Program-made: the position numbers and the translations under genes | In this document: in pieces, positions 8,945 through 17,352 of the stretch | Numbering within the stretch: the stretch's first letter is position 1 | How the letters are laid out: each line of letters opens with the position of its first letter | Source of the DNA: Polynucleobacter sp. GWA2_45_21 | GTDB lineage: Bacteria; Pseudomonadota; Gammaproteobacteria; Burkholderiales; Burkholderiaceae | DNA: 64,000 nucleotides | Reading direction: 5' to 3' | Assembly: GCF_001830325.1 (NCBI RefSeq) | Contig: NZ_MHZG01000007.1 | Coordinates: 1-64,000 of the forward strand | Notes under the pieces: model-generated | Told to the model about the DNA's origin: nothing | The model's database searches: none | What the model saw: only the letters and a program-made list of their open reading frames with translations

Positions 8945-10327
8945 TTATTTTTTAAAGAGCCCGCCAAGTCCTTTGGCGGCTCCTTTTGCAGTCATGGATG
9001 CCATGGTGCGTGCCATCTTGCCGCCCTTAAACTGCTTCATCATGGTTTGCATTTGCTCAAACTGTGCCAGCAGCCGATTGACTTCTTGAACTTCCACACC
9101 CGCACCAGCCGCAATGCGACGTTTACGGGTGGCTTTTAGTAACTCTGGTTTTGCACGCTCTTTTGGTGTCATGCTGTCGATGATGCCGCGCATGCGTCGT
9201 GTTTGTTTATCAGCAGCACTTAAATTGGTTTTGGAGGCCGCTTGTGCCATATGGCTTGGTAACTTATCCATCAAGCTAGCCATGCCCCCCATCTGCTGCA
9301 TTTGCACCAGTTGATCTCTGAAGTCACCCAGATCAAACCCGCCTTTAGAAATCTTAGTTGCTAATTTTTCTGCTTTGGCAACATCAACGTTTTGTTGGGC
9401 TTGCTCAACCAGGGCAAGAATATCGCCCATACCCAAAATACGACTTGCCATTCTCTCGGCATCAAATGCTTCGAGGCCATCCATCTTTTCGGCAACGCCA
9501 ATGAATTTGAGTGGCACCCCAGTAACCTGACGCACTGAAAGTGCAGCACCACCACGTGAGTCACCATCGAGCTTGGTGAGGATTACACCAGTGAGTGGGA
9601 GTGCTTCATGGAATGCTTTAGCTGTGTTGACAGCATCTTGACCCAACATCGCATCAACCACAAACAGTGTCTCGATCGGATTGAGGTTCGCGTGCAAGGT
9701 TTTGATTTCTTGCATGAGTGCTTCATCAATACCAAGACGACCTGCTGTATCGACTAAGAGCACATCAAAATAATGACGGCGTGCCCAATCAAGGGCTGCA
9801 GCAGCGATTTCACTTGGCTTTTGATTGACATTGCTTGGAAAAAATTCAGCCCCAACTTGTTTGCTAACGGTCTCTAATTGCTCGATAGCTGCAGGACGAT
9901 AGACGTCACAGGAGACGGTGAGTACTTTCTTTCTCTTCTTTTCTTGAAGGAACTTGGCTAATTTACCTACTGAGGTAGTTTTACCGGCACCCTGCAAGCC
10001 TGCCATCAAGATCACAGCCGGAGGTTGAGTGGCTAAATTGAGTTCACCACTTTGCGAAGTATCCCCACGCATGACTTGGGTTAGTTCGCGCTGTACAACT
10101 CCTACTAAAGCTTGGCCCGGGCTGAGGCTTCCAACCACGTCTTCACCAAGGGCTTTAAATTTGATTTGCTCTAGTAAAGATTTAACGACCGGAAGCGCAA
10201 CGTCCGCTTCCAGCAAGGCCAGGCGGATCTCGCGCAGCATCTCTGCGGTGTTTGCTTCAGTAAGGCGGGCTTGTCCCCGCATTGTTTTAACAACACGAGA
10301 TAGGCGGTCGGTGAGATTCTCTAGCAT
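8945..10327 (-). CDS. ffh: Signal recognition particle protein Ffh
   Basis: The SRP54 GTPase that binds signal sequences and 4.5S RNA and delivers nascent membrane proteins to FtsY. Domains: N helical bundle (1-85); G domain with P-loop GLQGAGKTT (110-118), DTAGR (193-197) and TKLDGD (251-256); and a methionine-rich M domain (about 310-445) with GDFRDQLVQMQQMGG and the RNA-binding RKRRIAAGAGV. At 460 residues it is typical. It is divergent from the CcsA-like gene with only 20 bp between start codons, a common proteobacterial pairing. Confidence 0.97.
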   Translation of the reverse strand: MLENLTDRLSRVVKTMRGQARLTEANTAEMLREIRLALLEADVALPVVKSLLEQIKFKALGEDVVGSLSPGQALVGVVQRELTQVMRGDTSQSGELNLATQPPAVILMAGLQGAGKTTSVGKLAKFLQEKKRKKVLTVSCDVYRPAAIEQLETVSKQVGAEFFPSNVNQKPSEIAAAALDWARRHYFDVLLVDTAGRLGIDEALMQEIKTLHANLNPIETLFVVDAMLGQDAVNTAKAFHEALPLTGVILTKLDGDSRGGAALSVRQVTGVPLKFIGVAEKMDGLEAFDAERMASRILGMGDILALVEQAQQNVDVAKAEKLATKISKGGFDLGDFRDQLVQMQQMGGMASLMDKLPSHMAQAASKTNLSAADKQTRRMRGIIDSMTPKERAKPELLKATRKRRIAAGAGVEVQEVNRLLAQFEQMQTMMKQFKGGKMARTMASMTAKGAAKGLGGLFKK

Positions 10328-10347
10328 TTATCGATTAGACTTTCCAG

Positions 10348-11196
10348 ATGGATATTTTAGGTTACTCAGGCTCCGGATGGCTCCCATCTGCACTTTATTT
10401 ACTTCTTTTGGTCTTTTTAGGTTCGCGGCCAAAGGGAAAAATTGAATCTCCAGCTTTTACGGGCTTGGTTCAGGCATTCATCCTATTGATTTTGCTGGTG
10501 CACGGAATTCAGTTACATGACTCGGTCTTTACGCCAGAGGGATTTGTATTTGGTTTTGCCCAGGATTTGTCGTTAATCGCTTGGGTTGGTCTTGCTTTTT
10601 ACTGGTTCCAGTCTTGGTTTTTACCGATCTCTAGCTTGCGCTGGATGGTTTTGTGTTTTGCATTGATCTGTTCTGCATTGCCTGCCATCTTCTCGGGCAC
10701 CTTGATTTCTCCAAAAGCTGTCTCTGATCCTTGGTTTAAGGGGCACTTTATTGTTGCCACTATTTCAGTTGGACTATTGAGCTTGGCTGCGATGCATGCC
10801 ATGTTGATGAGTATTCAGGATCGAGCGCTGCATCGTCAGTTGGCCATCATCCCGAATAGTCGGATAGCGCATTGGCTAGAGGATTTGCCGCCCCTAATGA
10901 CAATGGAAAGCTTGCTTTTTAATTTACTCTATGTGGGTGTTGCGCTGCTGACCTTGACTGTATTTTCTGGTCTGCTCTTCTCGCAAACATTATTTGGTAA
11001 ACCACTTGTTTTTGATCACAAAACTATCTTTGCGTTGATCTCCTGGCTTTTATTTTCTGGCCTCCTAATAGCGCGTTGGCGCGTGGGTTTACGGGGTCGC
11101 GTCGCTGTTCGTTGGGTCTTGAGCGCTTATACAGCCTTGCTTCTCGCCTATGTGGGCAGTAGATTTGTTTTGGAAGTAATTCTTCAAAGAGCATGA
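10348..11196 (+). CDS. CcsA/YpjD-like inner-membrane protein (cytochrome c assembly family)
   Basis: A 282-residue polytopic membrane protein with about eight hydrophobic segments (for example WLPSALYLLLLVFLG at 11-25 and LLFNLLYVGVALLTLTVFSG near 190). It resembles the cytochrome c assembly protein family and the YpjD/CorC-linked members that sit divergent from ffh in proteobacteria. It is shorter than true CcsA or CcmC and lacks a clear WGxxWxWD haem-handling motif, so a role in cytochrome maturation is not shown. The stop is 4 bp before the PP0621-AmpD gene, indicating co-transcription. Confidence 0.72.
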   Translation: MDILGYSGSGWLPSALYLLLLVFLGSRPKGKIESPAFTGLVQAFILLILLVHGIQLHDSVFTPEGFVFGFAQDLSLIAWVGLAFYWFQSWFLPISSLRWMVLCFALICSALPAIFSGTLISPKAVSDPWFKGHFIVATISVGLLSLAAMHAMLMSIQDRALHRQLAIIPNSRIAHWLEDLPPLMTMESLLFNLLYVGVALLTLTVFSGLLFSQTLFGKPLVFDHKTIFALISWLLFSGLLIARWRVGLRGRVAVRWVLSAYTALLLAYVGSRFVLEVILQRA

Positions 11197-11200
11197 CATT

Positions 11201-12016
11201 TTGATTAAGTGGCTTCTACTATTTATTGGCGCAGGTGCTTTGTACCTTTGGATAAAAGGTAAAAAACAAACAAAGCTCAATAGGGATGAGGCCGCCAAGA
11301 TCAAGGCTGAGCGCAGCAAGGTGGCTGAGCCAGAGGTGATTGTGCAGTGCCGTCATTGTTCAGTTCACCTTCCAAAATCTGAAGCAATCCAGCAGGAGAA
11401 TCGCTTCTATTGCTCGCAACAACACCTCGACAGCATGGATGATCAGGGCTGGCTGGGTTCTGCTGCCTGGCGAATTTCACCCAATCAAGATGTGCGACCA
11501 GCGGGTATTGCGCCGGATTTGGTGGTGATTCATCACATCAGTTTGCCACCTGGCGGTTTTGTGGATCGAAGCTCGACCCAATTTATTGTGGATTTTTTCC
11601 AGAATAAATTGGATTCTTCATTACACCCTTACTTTGAAGAAATTGCTGATCAAAAGGTATCCAGTCATTTCTTAATTTCTCGTCGTGGTGAGGTGTATCA
11701 GTTTGTCTCCACCCAAAAGAAAGCCTGGCATGCTGGCGTTTCATCCTTTTTAGGGCGTGAAAAATGCAACGATTTTTCAATTGGGATTGAATTAGAGGGT
11801 GATGGTGAGCATCCTTTTGAGGAAATTCAGTACCAAGCACTAGCCAAATTAACCACCCAGCTACAAGGGATTTATCCGGACCTTAGATTTGCTGGGCACA
11901 GTGATATTGCGCCAGGCCGAAAAACAGACCCCGGCATTCAATTTGATTGGCAAAAGTTTCAAACAAAAGCCAACATTCCCATCGATAAATTACCCTTCAG
12001 ATTGCAATCCCGCTAG
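11201..12016 (+). CDS. Fusion of a PP0621-type membrane/zinc-ribbon segment with AmpD amidase
   Basis: A 271-residue protein. Residues 2-18 form one membrane helix followed by many lysines, which should keep the C-terminus cytoplasmic. C50-x2-C53 and C71-x3-H75 form a small zinc-site pattern typical of PP0621-family proteins. From about residue 84 it is an AmpD-type N-acetylmuramoyl-L-alanine amidase: VVIHHISLPP (108-117), Glu197/199 in IGIELEG, and GHSDIAPGRKTDPG (232-245) with the expected His, Lys and Asp. AmpD recycles anhydromuropeptides and controls beta-lactamase inducers. The start is TTG 11201, with only AAAGAG about 12 nt upstream; an internal ATG at 11435 could give AmpD alone. Confidence 0.8.
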   Translation: MIKWLLLFIGAGALYLWIKGKKQTKLNRDEAAKIKAERSKVAEPEVIVQCRHCSVHLPKSEAIQQENRFYCSQQHLDSMDDQGWLGSAAWRISPNQDVRPAGIAPDLVVIHHISLPPGGFVDRSSTQFIVDFFQNKLDSSLHPYFEEIADQKVSSHFLISRRGEVYQFVSTQKKAWHAGVSSFLGREKCNDFSIGIELEGDGEHPFEEIQYQALAKLTTQLQGIYPDLRFAGHSDIAPGRKTDPGIQFDWQKFQTKANIPIDKLPFRLQSR

Positions 12017-12032
12017 GCTTAATAATTGGTAT

Positions 12033-12052
12033 GTGAGCACACGCTCACTTTC
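12033..12052 (+). terminator. Weak hairpin, possible terminator after the AmpD gene
   Basis: GTGAGC (12033-12038) and GCTCAC (12043-12048) pair around an ACAC loop, followed by TTTC. A second short hairpin CCCTTT/AAAGGG spans about 12057-12073. Neither has a long T-tract, so termination may be leaky. Confidence 0.35.
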
Positions 12053-12172
12053 TCGCCCTTTGCCTAAAAAGGGGTAAAAATTACGCACCAAAATGAACCC
12101 TAATTTCTTGAAAAGATAGGGAAAAATACTTATAAATATTCATCAGAAATACCTTACTAATTTCCGAATATT

Positions 12173-12219
12173 TCCCTATACTTAGTGTCAAATGCAGTTC
12201 GAGACACTAGATGTAGTGT
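12173..12219 (+). promoter_or_regulatory. Tandem NrdR boxes overlapping the nrdA promoter
   Basis: Two 16-bp sites match the NrdR consensus acaCwAtATaTwGtgt: tccctatacttagtgt (12173-12188, about 12 of 16) and acactagatgtagtgt (12204-12219, 14 of 16). Their start-to-start distance is 31 bp, three helical turns, as known for NrdR operators. A -10-like TATACT (12177-12182) lies inside the first box; TTACTA at 12154 is a poor -35 at 17-bp spacing. NrdR would repress nrdAB when (d)ATP is high. The rest of the 12017-12290 gap shows no gene. Confidence 0.8.
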
Positions 12220-12290
12220 TTGAATACAGCAATACCCTATTGTTTTTTAACGATTTTTTGCCCAAATAACTATATATAAGCAGGAGAAAT

Positions 12291-15254
12291 ATGACATATG
12301 CCAACCCCCAGACAGCAGGACAGACTGCCGGCACAAATAATCCAGGAATGAATCCTTCAGAAGCCATGAATCAAGCCCCATCTGCCGGCTTTGTAGCTGG
12401 TGGTGTTGGTGGTGGTCAAGCCACTCAATTGTCTGATTACAAAATTATTCGCCGTAATGGCTCGGTGGTGGCATTTGAGCCATCCAAAATCGCTATTGCG
12501 GTTACAAAAGCATTTTTAGCGGTTAATGGCGGTCAGGGTGCCGCTTCTGCACGTGTTCGTGAGCAAGTAGAGCAATTAACGCACGCAGTAGTCCGTGCCT
12601 TGTTGCGTAGTCGCCCAAATGGCGGCACTTTCCATATTGAAGATATTCAAGATCAAGTTGAGTTGGCATTGATGCGTAGCGGTGAGCACAACGTTGCTCG
12701 CGCCTATGTTCTTTATCGTGAAAAGCGTAATCAAGAGCGTGCAACACAACAAGGTATTGCACAAGAGACTCAGACTGCAACTCAAGCTGGTGAGTCTGGA
12801 ATCAAGGTAACTGACAACGGTGTTGAGAAGTGGTTGGATATGGCTGCCTTGCGCACCATTATTGAGGCGGCATGCGAAGGTCTTGGTAACAACATTGATG
12901 CAACTCCAATCATTACTGAAACCATTAAGAATTTGTACGATGGCGTACCAATGGCTCAGGTGTACGACTCTGCAATTTTGGCCTCGCGCACATTGATTGA
13001 AAAAGATCCTGCATATAGCCAGGTAACTGCACGTATCTTGATGCATGTGATTCGTAAAGAAATTTTGGGTCGAGAAGTATTGCAAGGCGATATGCAAGCT
13101 GAGTACAGCACTTACTTTGCCAAGTACATCAACGAAGGTATTTCTGCTGAGTTGTTAGATCCACGCATGCGTGAGTTTGATCTCCCGCGTTTGGCTGCAG
13201 CCCTAAACGCTAGCCGCGACTTGCAGTTCAACTACCTTGGCTTACAAACTTTGTATGACCGTTACTTCTTGCACATTGAAGACCGTCGTATCGAAATGCC
13301 ACAGGCTTTCTTCATGCGCGTTGCAATGGGCTTGTCTTTGAATGAGTTGGATCGTGAGCGTCGTGCTATCGAGTTCTATGAAATTCTCTCTACATTCGAT
13401 TTCATGTCCAGCACACCAACTTTGTTTAACTCAGCGACAACACGTCCTCAGTTATCAAGCTGCTATTTGACAACGGTGGATGATGACCTGGATGGTATTT
13501 ACGAAGCTCTGAAAGAGAATGCACTCTTGTCTAAGTTTGCTGGTGGTTTAGGTAACGACTGGACAAACGTGCGTGCCTTGGGAAGTCACATCAAAGGCAC
13601 TAATGGTAAGTCACAAGGTGTTGTGCCATTCTTAAAGGTAGTGAACGACACAGCGGTTGCAGTGAACCAAGGTGGTAAGCGTAAGGGTGCAGTTTGTGCT
13701 TACCTAGAGACATGGCATTTGGATATTGAAGAGTTCCTCGAGTTGCGTAAGAACACCGGTGATGACCGTCGCCGTACGCATGACATGAATACTTCTAACT
13801 GGATTCCGGACTTGTTCATGAAGCGTGTAATGGAGGGTGGTGAGTGGACATTGTTCTCACCATCAAATACGCCTGACTTGCATGACAAGTTTGGTAAAGC
13901 TTTTGAAGAGGCCTATGTTGCCTATGAGAAAAAAGCAGATGCTGGTGAATTGAAACCATTCCGTCGCATTCCTGCGCAACAATTGTGGCGCAAGATGTTG
14001 GGTATGTTGTTTGAAACTGGTCACCCATGGATCACATTTAAAGATCCTTGCAACATTCGCAGTCCACAGCAACACATCGGCGTAGTTCACTCTTCAAACT
14101 TGTGTACAGAAATTACTCTGAACACAAACGAGAGCGAAATCGCGGTATGTAACTTAGGTTCTGTGAACTTGACAGCGCATATGACTACCGATGCGTCCGG
14201 CAAGATGATCTTGGATCACGAGAAGCTGCAGAAAACAATTCGCACTGCAATGCGCATGCTGGATAACGTGATTGATATCAACTACTACGCTGTTGCTAAA
14301 GCACGTAACTCCAACTTGAAGCATCGTCCAGTGGGTATGGGCATCATGGGCTTCCAGGATTGCTTGCATATGCAACGCATTCCTTACGCTAGCGATGAAG
14401 CGGTGAAGTTTGCAGATTCCTCAATGGAAGCAGTTTGCTACTACGCTTATCAAGCATCTAATGAGTTGGCTGAAGAGCGCGGCGTTTACAGCACATACAA
14501 AGGATCGCTGTGGGATCGCGGCATTCTTCCGCAGGACTCAGTAGCCTTGTTGGCAGCAGAGCGTGGTGGTTACCTTGAGGTAGATAGCTCTTCCACTATG
14601 AACTGGGATGGTTTGCGTGCCCGCATCAAGCAGCACGGCATGCGCAACTCCAACTGTGTGGCAATTGCGCCGACCGCAACGATTTCTAACATCATTGGTG
14701 TTTCAGCTTGTATCGAGCCTACATTCCAGAACTTGTTCGTGAAATCTAACCTGTCAGGCGAGTTCACTGTAGTAAACGAGTATTTGGTGCGTGATTTGAA
14801 GGATCGCGGCCTCTGGGATGAAGTGATGATTGCAGACTTGAAGTACTTCGACGGCACTTTGTCTAAGATTGACCGCGTTCCACAAGATTTGCGTGACTTG
14901 TACGCTACAGCATTCGAAGTGGAGCCAAGTTGGTTGGTTGAAGCTGCCTCACGTCGTCAGAAGTGGATCGACCAGGCGCAGTCACTCAATATTTACATGG
15001 GTGGCGCATCAGGCAAGAAGTTGGATGACACCTACAAGTTGGCATGGTTGCGTGGCTTGAAGACCACTTATTACCTCCGCACAATGGCTGCAACGCACGT
15101 TGAGAAGTCAACTGTTGCAAGTGGACAGTTAAATGCTGTGTCCAGTGGTGGCGGTGTAAATGGTACGGATGCTTCCGCACAAGAAGCTGACGGCCCAGTT
15201 TGCACAATGCGCCCAGGTGATGCTGGCTTTGAAGAATGTGAAGCATGTCAGTAA
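12291..15254 (+). CDS. nrdA: Ribonucleoside-diphosphate reductase, class Ia alpha subunit
   Basis: The 987-residue catalytic subunit that reduces ribonucleoside diphosphates to deoxy forms. An unusual Gly/Ala/Gln-rich lead of about 48 residues precedes an ATP-cone (about 51-140, starting KIIRRNGSVVAFEPSKI), which senses dATP. The barrel carries the expected cysteine-bearing motifs NLCTEITLNTNESEIAVCNL and IGVSACIEP, and the protein ends CEACQ, the C-terminal redox pair reduced by thioredoxin or glutaredoxin. AGGAG precedes the ATG. It forms an operon with nrdB, 45 bp downstream, under the NrdR boxes. Confidence 0.96.
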   Translation: MTYANPQTAGQTAGTNNPGMNPSEAMNQAPSAGFVAGGVGGGQATQLSDYKIIRRNGSVVAFEPSKIAIAVTKAFLAVNGGQGAASARVREQVEQLTHAVVRALLRSRPNGGTFHIEDIQDQVELALMRSGEHNVARAYVLYREKRNQERATQQGIAQETQTATQAGESGIKVTDNGVEKWLDMAALRTIIEAACEGLGNNIDATPIITETIKNLYDGVPMAQVYDSAILASRTLIEKDPAYSQVTARILMHVIRKEILGREVLQGDMQAEYSTYFAKYINEGISAELLDPRMREFDLPRLAAALNASRDLQFNYLGLQTLYDRYFLHIEDRRIEMPQAFFMRVAMGLSLNELDRERRAIEFYEILSTFDFMSSTPTLFNSATTRPQLSSCYLTTVDDDLDGIYEALKENALLSKFAGGLGNDWTNVRALGSHIKGTNGKSQGVVPFLKVVNDTAVAVNQGGKRKGAVCAYLETWHLDIEEFLELRKNTGDDRRRTHDMNTSNWIPDLFMKRVMEGGEWTLFSPSNTPDLHDKFGKAFEEAYVAYEKKADAGELKPFRRIPAQQLWRKMLGMLFETGHPWITFKDPCNIRSPQQHIGVVHSSNLCTEITLNTNESEIAVCNLGSVNLTAHMTTDASGKMILDHEKLQKTIRTAMRMLDNVIDINYYAVAKARNSNLKHRPVGMGIMGFQDCLHMQRIPYASDEAVKFADSSMEAVCYYAYQASNELAEERGVYSTYKGSLWDRGILPQDSVALLAAERGGYLEVDSSSTMNWDGLRARIKQHGMRNSNCVAIAPTATISNIIGVSACIEPTFQNLFVKSNLSGEFTVVNEYLVRDLKDRGLWDEVMIADLKYFDGTLSKIDRVPQDLRDLYATAFEVEPSWLVEAASRRQKWIDQAQSLNIYMGGASGKKLDDTYKLAWLRGLKTTYYLRTMAATHVEKSTVASGQLNAVSSGGGVNGTDASAQEADGPVCTMRPGDAGFEECEACQ

Positions 15255-15299
15255 GCTATTTGCTAACTGATCTAGAAAAATAAGAATTAGGAGAGAGTT

Positions 15300-16487
15300 A
15301 TGTTGAATTGGGAAGAAGAAGTTGCTCCTGCGCTAGCAAAAGCAGGATTAGCACCGCAGCCGGTGGTGGCGGAGCAACAACGTCCGCAACCAGACCAAGT
15401 TGCAATTGCCGCACCTCAAGATGTTGCACCTGCACCTATGCAAGCCGCTTCATTGACTGGTGGTGCAGCTTTGCGTGTTAATGCCGCCGATAAGCGCGTG
15501 ATTAATGCCAAGACTGACGTAAATCAGCTTGTTCCATTTAAATATAAGTGGGCCTGGGAGAAATACCTCGCTGGTTGCGCAAACCATTGGATGCCACAAG
15601 AGATCAATATGAATCGCGATATCGCGCTTTGGAAGGATCCAAATGGTTTAACTGAAGATGAGCGTCGCATTATTAAGCGCAATCTCGGTTTCTTCACTAC
15701 GGCGGATTCTTTAGCGGCAAACAACATTGTTTTGGGTACTTATCGCCACATTACCGCTCCAGAATGCCGTCAATATCTATTGCGCCAGGCGTTTGAGGAA
15801 GCAATTCATACGCATGCGTACCAATATATTGTGGAATCTTTGGGCTTAGACCAGAGCGAAATCTTCAATGCGTATAACGAAATTGAGTCAATTCGCGCTA
15901 AAGATGAGTTCCTGATTCCTTATATCGATGTGTTGACTAACCCCAATTTCAAAACTGGAACATTAGAAACTGACCAAACTTTGCTGCGATCACTCATTGT
16001 TTTTGCTTGCGTGATGGAAGGTTTGTTCTTTTATGTTGGTTTTACGCAAATACTTGCAATGGGTCGTCAAAACAAAATGACTGGCGCTGCTGAGCAGTAT
16101 CAATACATCCTTCGCGATGAGTCTATGCACTGCAATTTTGGTATCGATTTAATTAATCAAATCAAGCTGGAGAACCCGCAGTTATGGACTTCTGCGTTCA
16201 AAGATGAGATCAAATCGATCTTTGAAAAAGCAGTGGAATTAGAGTACCGTTATGCAGAAGATACGATGCCTCGCGGGGTGCTCGGATTGAACGCGCCGAT
16301 GTTCAAAGGTTACCTAAGATACATCTGTAATCGCAGATGTTTGCAAATAGGACTTGACGCGATGTTCCCAAATGAAGAGAATCCATTCCCATGGATGTCA
16401 GAAATGATTGATCTGAAAAAAGAGAGAAACTTTTTTGAGACACGCGTTATTGAGTATCAAACTGGCGGTGCGCTAAGTTGGGAATAA
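15300..16487 (+). CDS. nrdB: Ribonucleoside-diphosphate reductase, beta (radical) subunit
   Basis: The 395-residue diiron subunit that generates the tyrosyl radical used by NrdA. The first 60 residues are Pro/Ala/Gln-rich and likely disordered. Metal ligands are in place: Asp136 ([10 protein letters not shown]), Glu167 and His170 ([12 protein letters not shown]), Glu240 (VMEGLFF), Glu274 and His277 (RDESMHCNF). Tyr174, four residues after His170, is the radical position; a Phe here would mark the class Ic type, so a class Ia-like enzyme is inferred. A strong AGGAGAG precedes the ATG. Confidence 0.95.
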   Translation: MLNWEEEVAPALAKAGLAPQPVVAEQQRPQPDQVAIAAPQDVAPAPMQAASLTGGAALRVNAADKRVINAKTDVNQLVPFKYKWAWEKYLAGCANHWMPQEINMNRDIALWKDPNGLTEDERRIIKRNLGFFTTADSLAANNIVLGTYRHITAPECRQYLLRQAFEEAIHTHAYQYIVESLGLDQSEIFNAYNEIESIRAKDEFLIPYIDVLTNPNFKTGTLETDQTLLRSLIVFACVMEGLFFYVGFTQILAMGRQNKMTGAAEQYQYILRDESMHCNFGIDLINQIKLENPQLWTSAFKDEIKSIFEKAVELEYRYAEDTMPRGVLGLNAPMFKGYLRYICNRRCLQIGLDAMFPNEENPFPWMSEMIDLKKERNFFETRVIEYQTGGALSWE

Positions 16488-16560
16488 GTAGTTAATTAAA
16501 AAGCGCATAGCCGGCTAAATAGGAGATTAGACGGTTGGATAGTTTTAAAAGTCAGCAAAA

Positions 16561-16600
16561 CCAGACTCAAGTCCGAAAACCCTTATTAAAGGGTGTCTGG
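16561..16600 (+). other. Structured segment in the nrdB 3' region
   Basis: The 16488-16822 stretch has no convincing gene. It holds a nested hairpin here: CCAGAC (16561-16566) pairs with GTCTGG (16595-16600) and encloses CCCTT/AAGGG (16580-16584 with 16589-16593). A pyrimidine tract and then the terminator at 16635 follow. A short frame from TTG 16535 behind AGGAG crosses the terminator and looks like no known protein. Confidence 0.3.
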
Positions 16601-16634
16601 TCTACTCTCTCTATTTTTTCCAGCAAATTGAAGA

Positions 16635-16666
16635 AGCCGTTGTCCTTTGGGGCCACGGCTTTTTTT
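16635..16666 (+). terminator. Rho-independent terminator of nrdAB
   Basis: AGCCGT (16635-16640) pairs with ACGGCT (16655-16660), with further weak pairing inside a 14-nt loop, and is followed by a run of seven T. It is the only strong stop signal between nrdB and the H1-like gene. Confidence 0.7.
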
Positions 16667-16822
16667 CCAGGATTCATTAGCGTGCAGCACTTAGCATCAA
16701 GCCGCGCGCCGATGAATGGCTCGCTCGTCGGCTCCAAATGGTTGCAAAACCAGGCGGAAATGAATAGGTCGGGTCTTCTTAATCGGTAGTTTGTACTAAT
16801 CCTCACGTGAAGGAGCATTACT

Positions 16823-17149
16823 ATGGCAATCGCCAAGAAAAAAGTTGCTGCAAAGAAACCAGCTGCAAAGAAAAAAGTAGCTGCTAAGAAGCCTGCTGCT
16901 AAAAAAGTAGCTGCTAAGAAACCAGCTGCAAAGAAAAAAGTAGCTGCTAAGAAGCCTGCTGCTAAAAAAGTAGCTGCTAAGAAGCCTGCTGCTAAAAAAG
17001 TAGCTAAGAAGAAGCCAGCTGCTAAAAAAGCTGCTGCTAAGAAGCCTGCTGCTAAAAAAGTAGCTAAGAAGCGTCCTGCTGCTAAAAAAGCTGCTGCTAA
17101 GAAGCCTGCTGCTAAAAAAGTAGCTCGTAAAGTAGCAAAAAAAAAGTAA
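16823..17149 (+). CDS. Histone H1-like Lys/Ala/Pro repeat protein (in-frame product)
   Basis: A 108-residue basic protein made almost entirely of [12 protein letters not shown] repeats, like the H1/HctA-style nucleoid proteins of betaproteobacteria, which bind DNA without sequence specificity. GAAGGAG precedes ATG 16823. In this frame it ends at TAA 17147-17149 immediately after nine A residues. The expected family tail is not lost: it continues in the -1 frame to 17271 (see separate entry). The gene is internally repetitive at DNA level, with near-identical 60-63 bp units, so its length is likely to vary between strains. It sits alone between two terminators. Confidence 0.85.
   Translation: MAIAKKKVAAKKPAAKKKVAAKKPAAKKVAAKKPAAKKKVAAKKPAAKKVAAKKPAAKKVAKKKPAAKKAAAKKPAAKKVAKKRPAAKKAAAKKPAAKKVARKVAKKK
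16835..17115 (+). repeat. Degenerate tandem repeats inside the H1-like gene
   Basis: Units of about 60-63 bp recur, built from 27-30 bp sub-units such as GCTAAGAAGCCTGCTGCT followed by AAAAAAGTAGCT. Two consecutive 60-bp units differ at only a few bases, one encoding KKKPAA and the next KKRPAA. Copy-number change by recombination or slippage is likely. Confidence 0.8.
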
Positions 17150-17271
17150 GTAAGCCTGCTGCGAAGAAAGCGGGCAAAGCTGTAAAAAAGCCCGTGGCTA
17201 AGAAAGTTGCTGCTTCAACCACGTTGAATCCAGCTGCTGCCTGGCCCTTCCCAACTGGCACACGCCCATAA
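17140..17271 (+). other. Candidate -1 frameshift site and C-terminal extension of the H1-like protein
   Basis: The heptamer A AAA AAG (17140-17146) is in the correct phase for -1 slippage, and the zero-frame stop TAA follows at once. After slippage, reading GTA AGT and 39 further codons adds KPAAKKAGKAVKKP and ends with TTLNPAAAWPFPTGTRP before TAA 17269-17271, a non-repetitive tail of the kind carried by family members. The full product would be 149 residues. GCCTGCT (17154-17160) and AGCGGGC (17169-17175) form a 7-bp stem with an 8-nt loop, 7 nt after the heptamer. A 1-base loss from an A10 run would look the same. Confidence 0.6.
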
Positions 17272-17300
17272 GCTCTGCTTATAGATGTGTGAAGTTCAAA

Positions 17301-17326
17301 GGGATCTCTCGCGAGATCCCTTTTTT
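17301..17326 (+). terminator. Rho-independent terminator after the H1-like gene
   Basis: GGGATCTC (17301-17308) and GAGATCCC (17313-17320) form a perfect 8-bp stem with a TCGC loop, followed by six T. It lies after the -1 frame stop at 17271, which fits the longer product as the natural gene end. Confidence 0.92.
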
Positions 17327-17352
17327 ATTGCTGCTTTATGGAATTAGTAGTT

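Noticed and set aside
10029..10445. A 138-codon plus-strand frame opposite ffh and running into the CcsA-like gene
   Set aside because: Shadow frame of ffh; Ser/Arg-rich composition with no motif.
12576..13097. A 173-codon minus-strand open frame opposite nrdA
   Set aside because: Antisense shadow of a clearly real gene; no family resemblance, ribosome site or promoter.
16535..16789. An 84-codon frame from TTG 16535 behind AGGAG
   Set aside because: It reads through the nrdAB terminator hairpin and its protein shows no recognisable domain; the Shine-Dalgarno match is likely chance.
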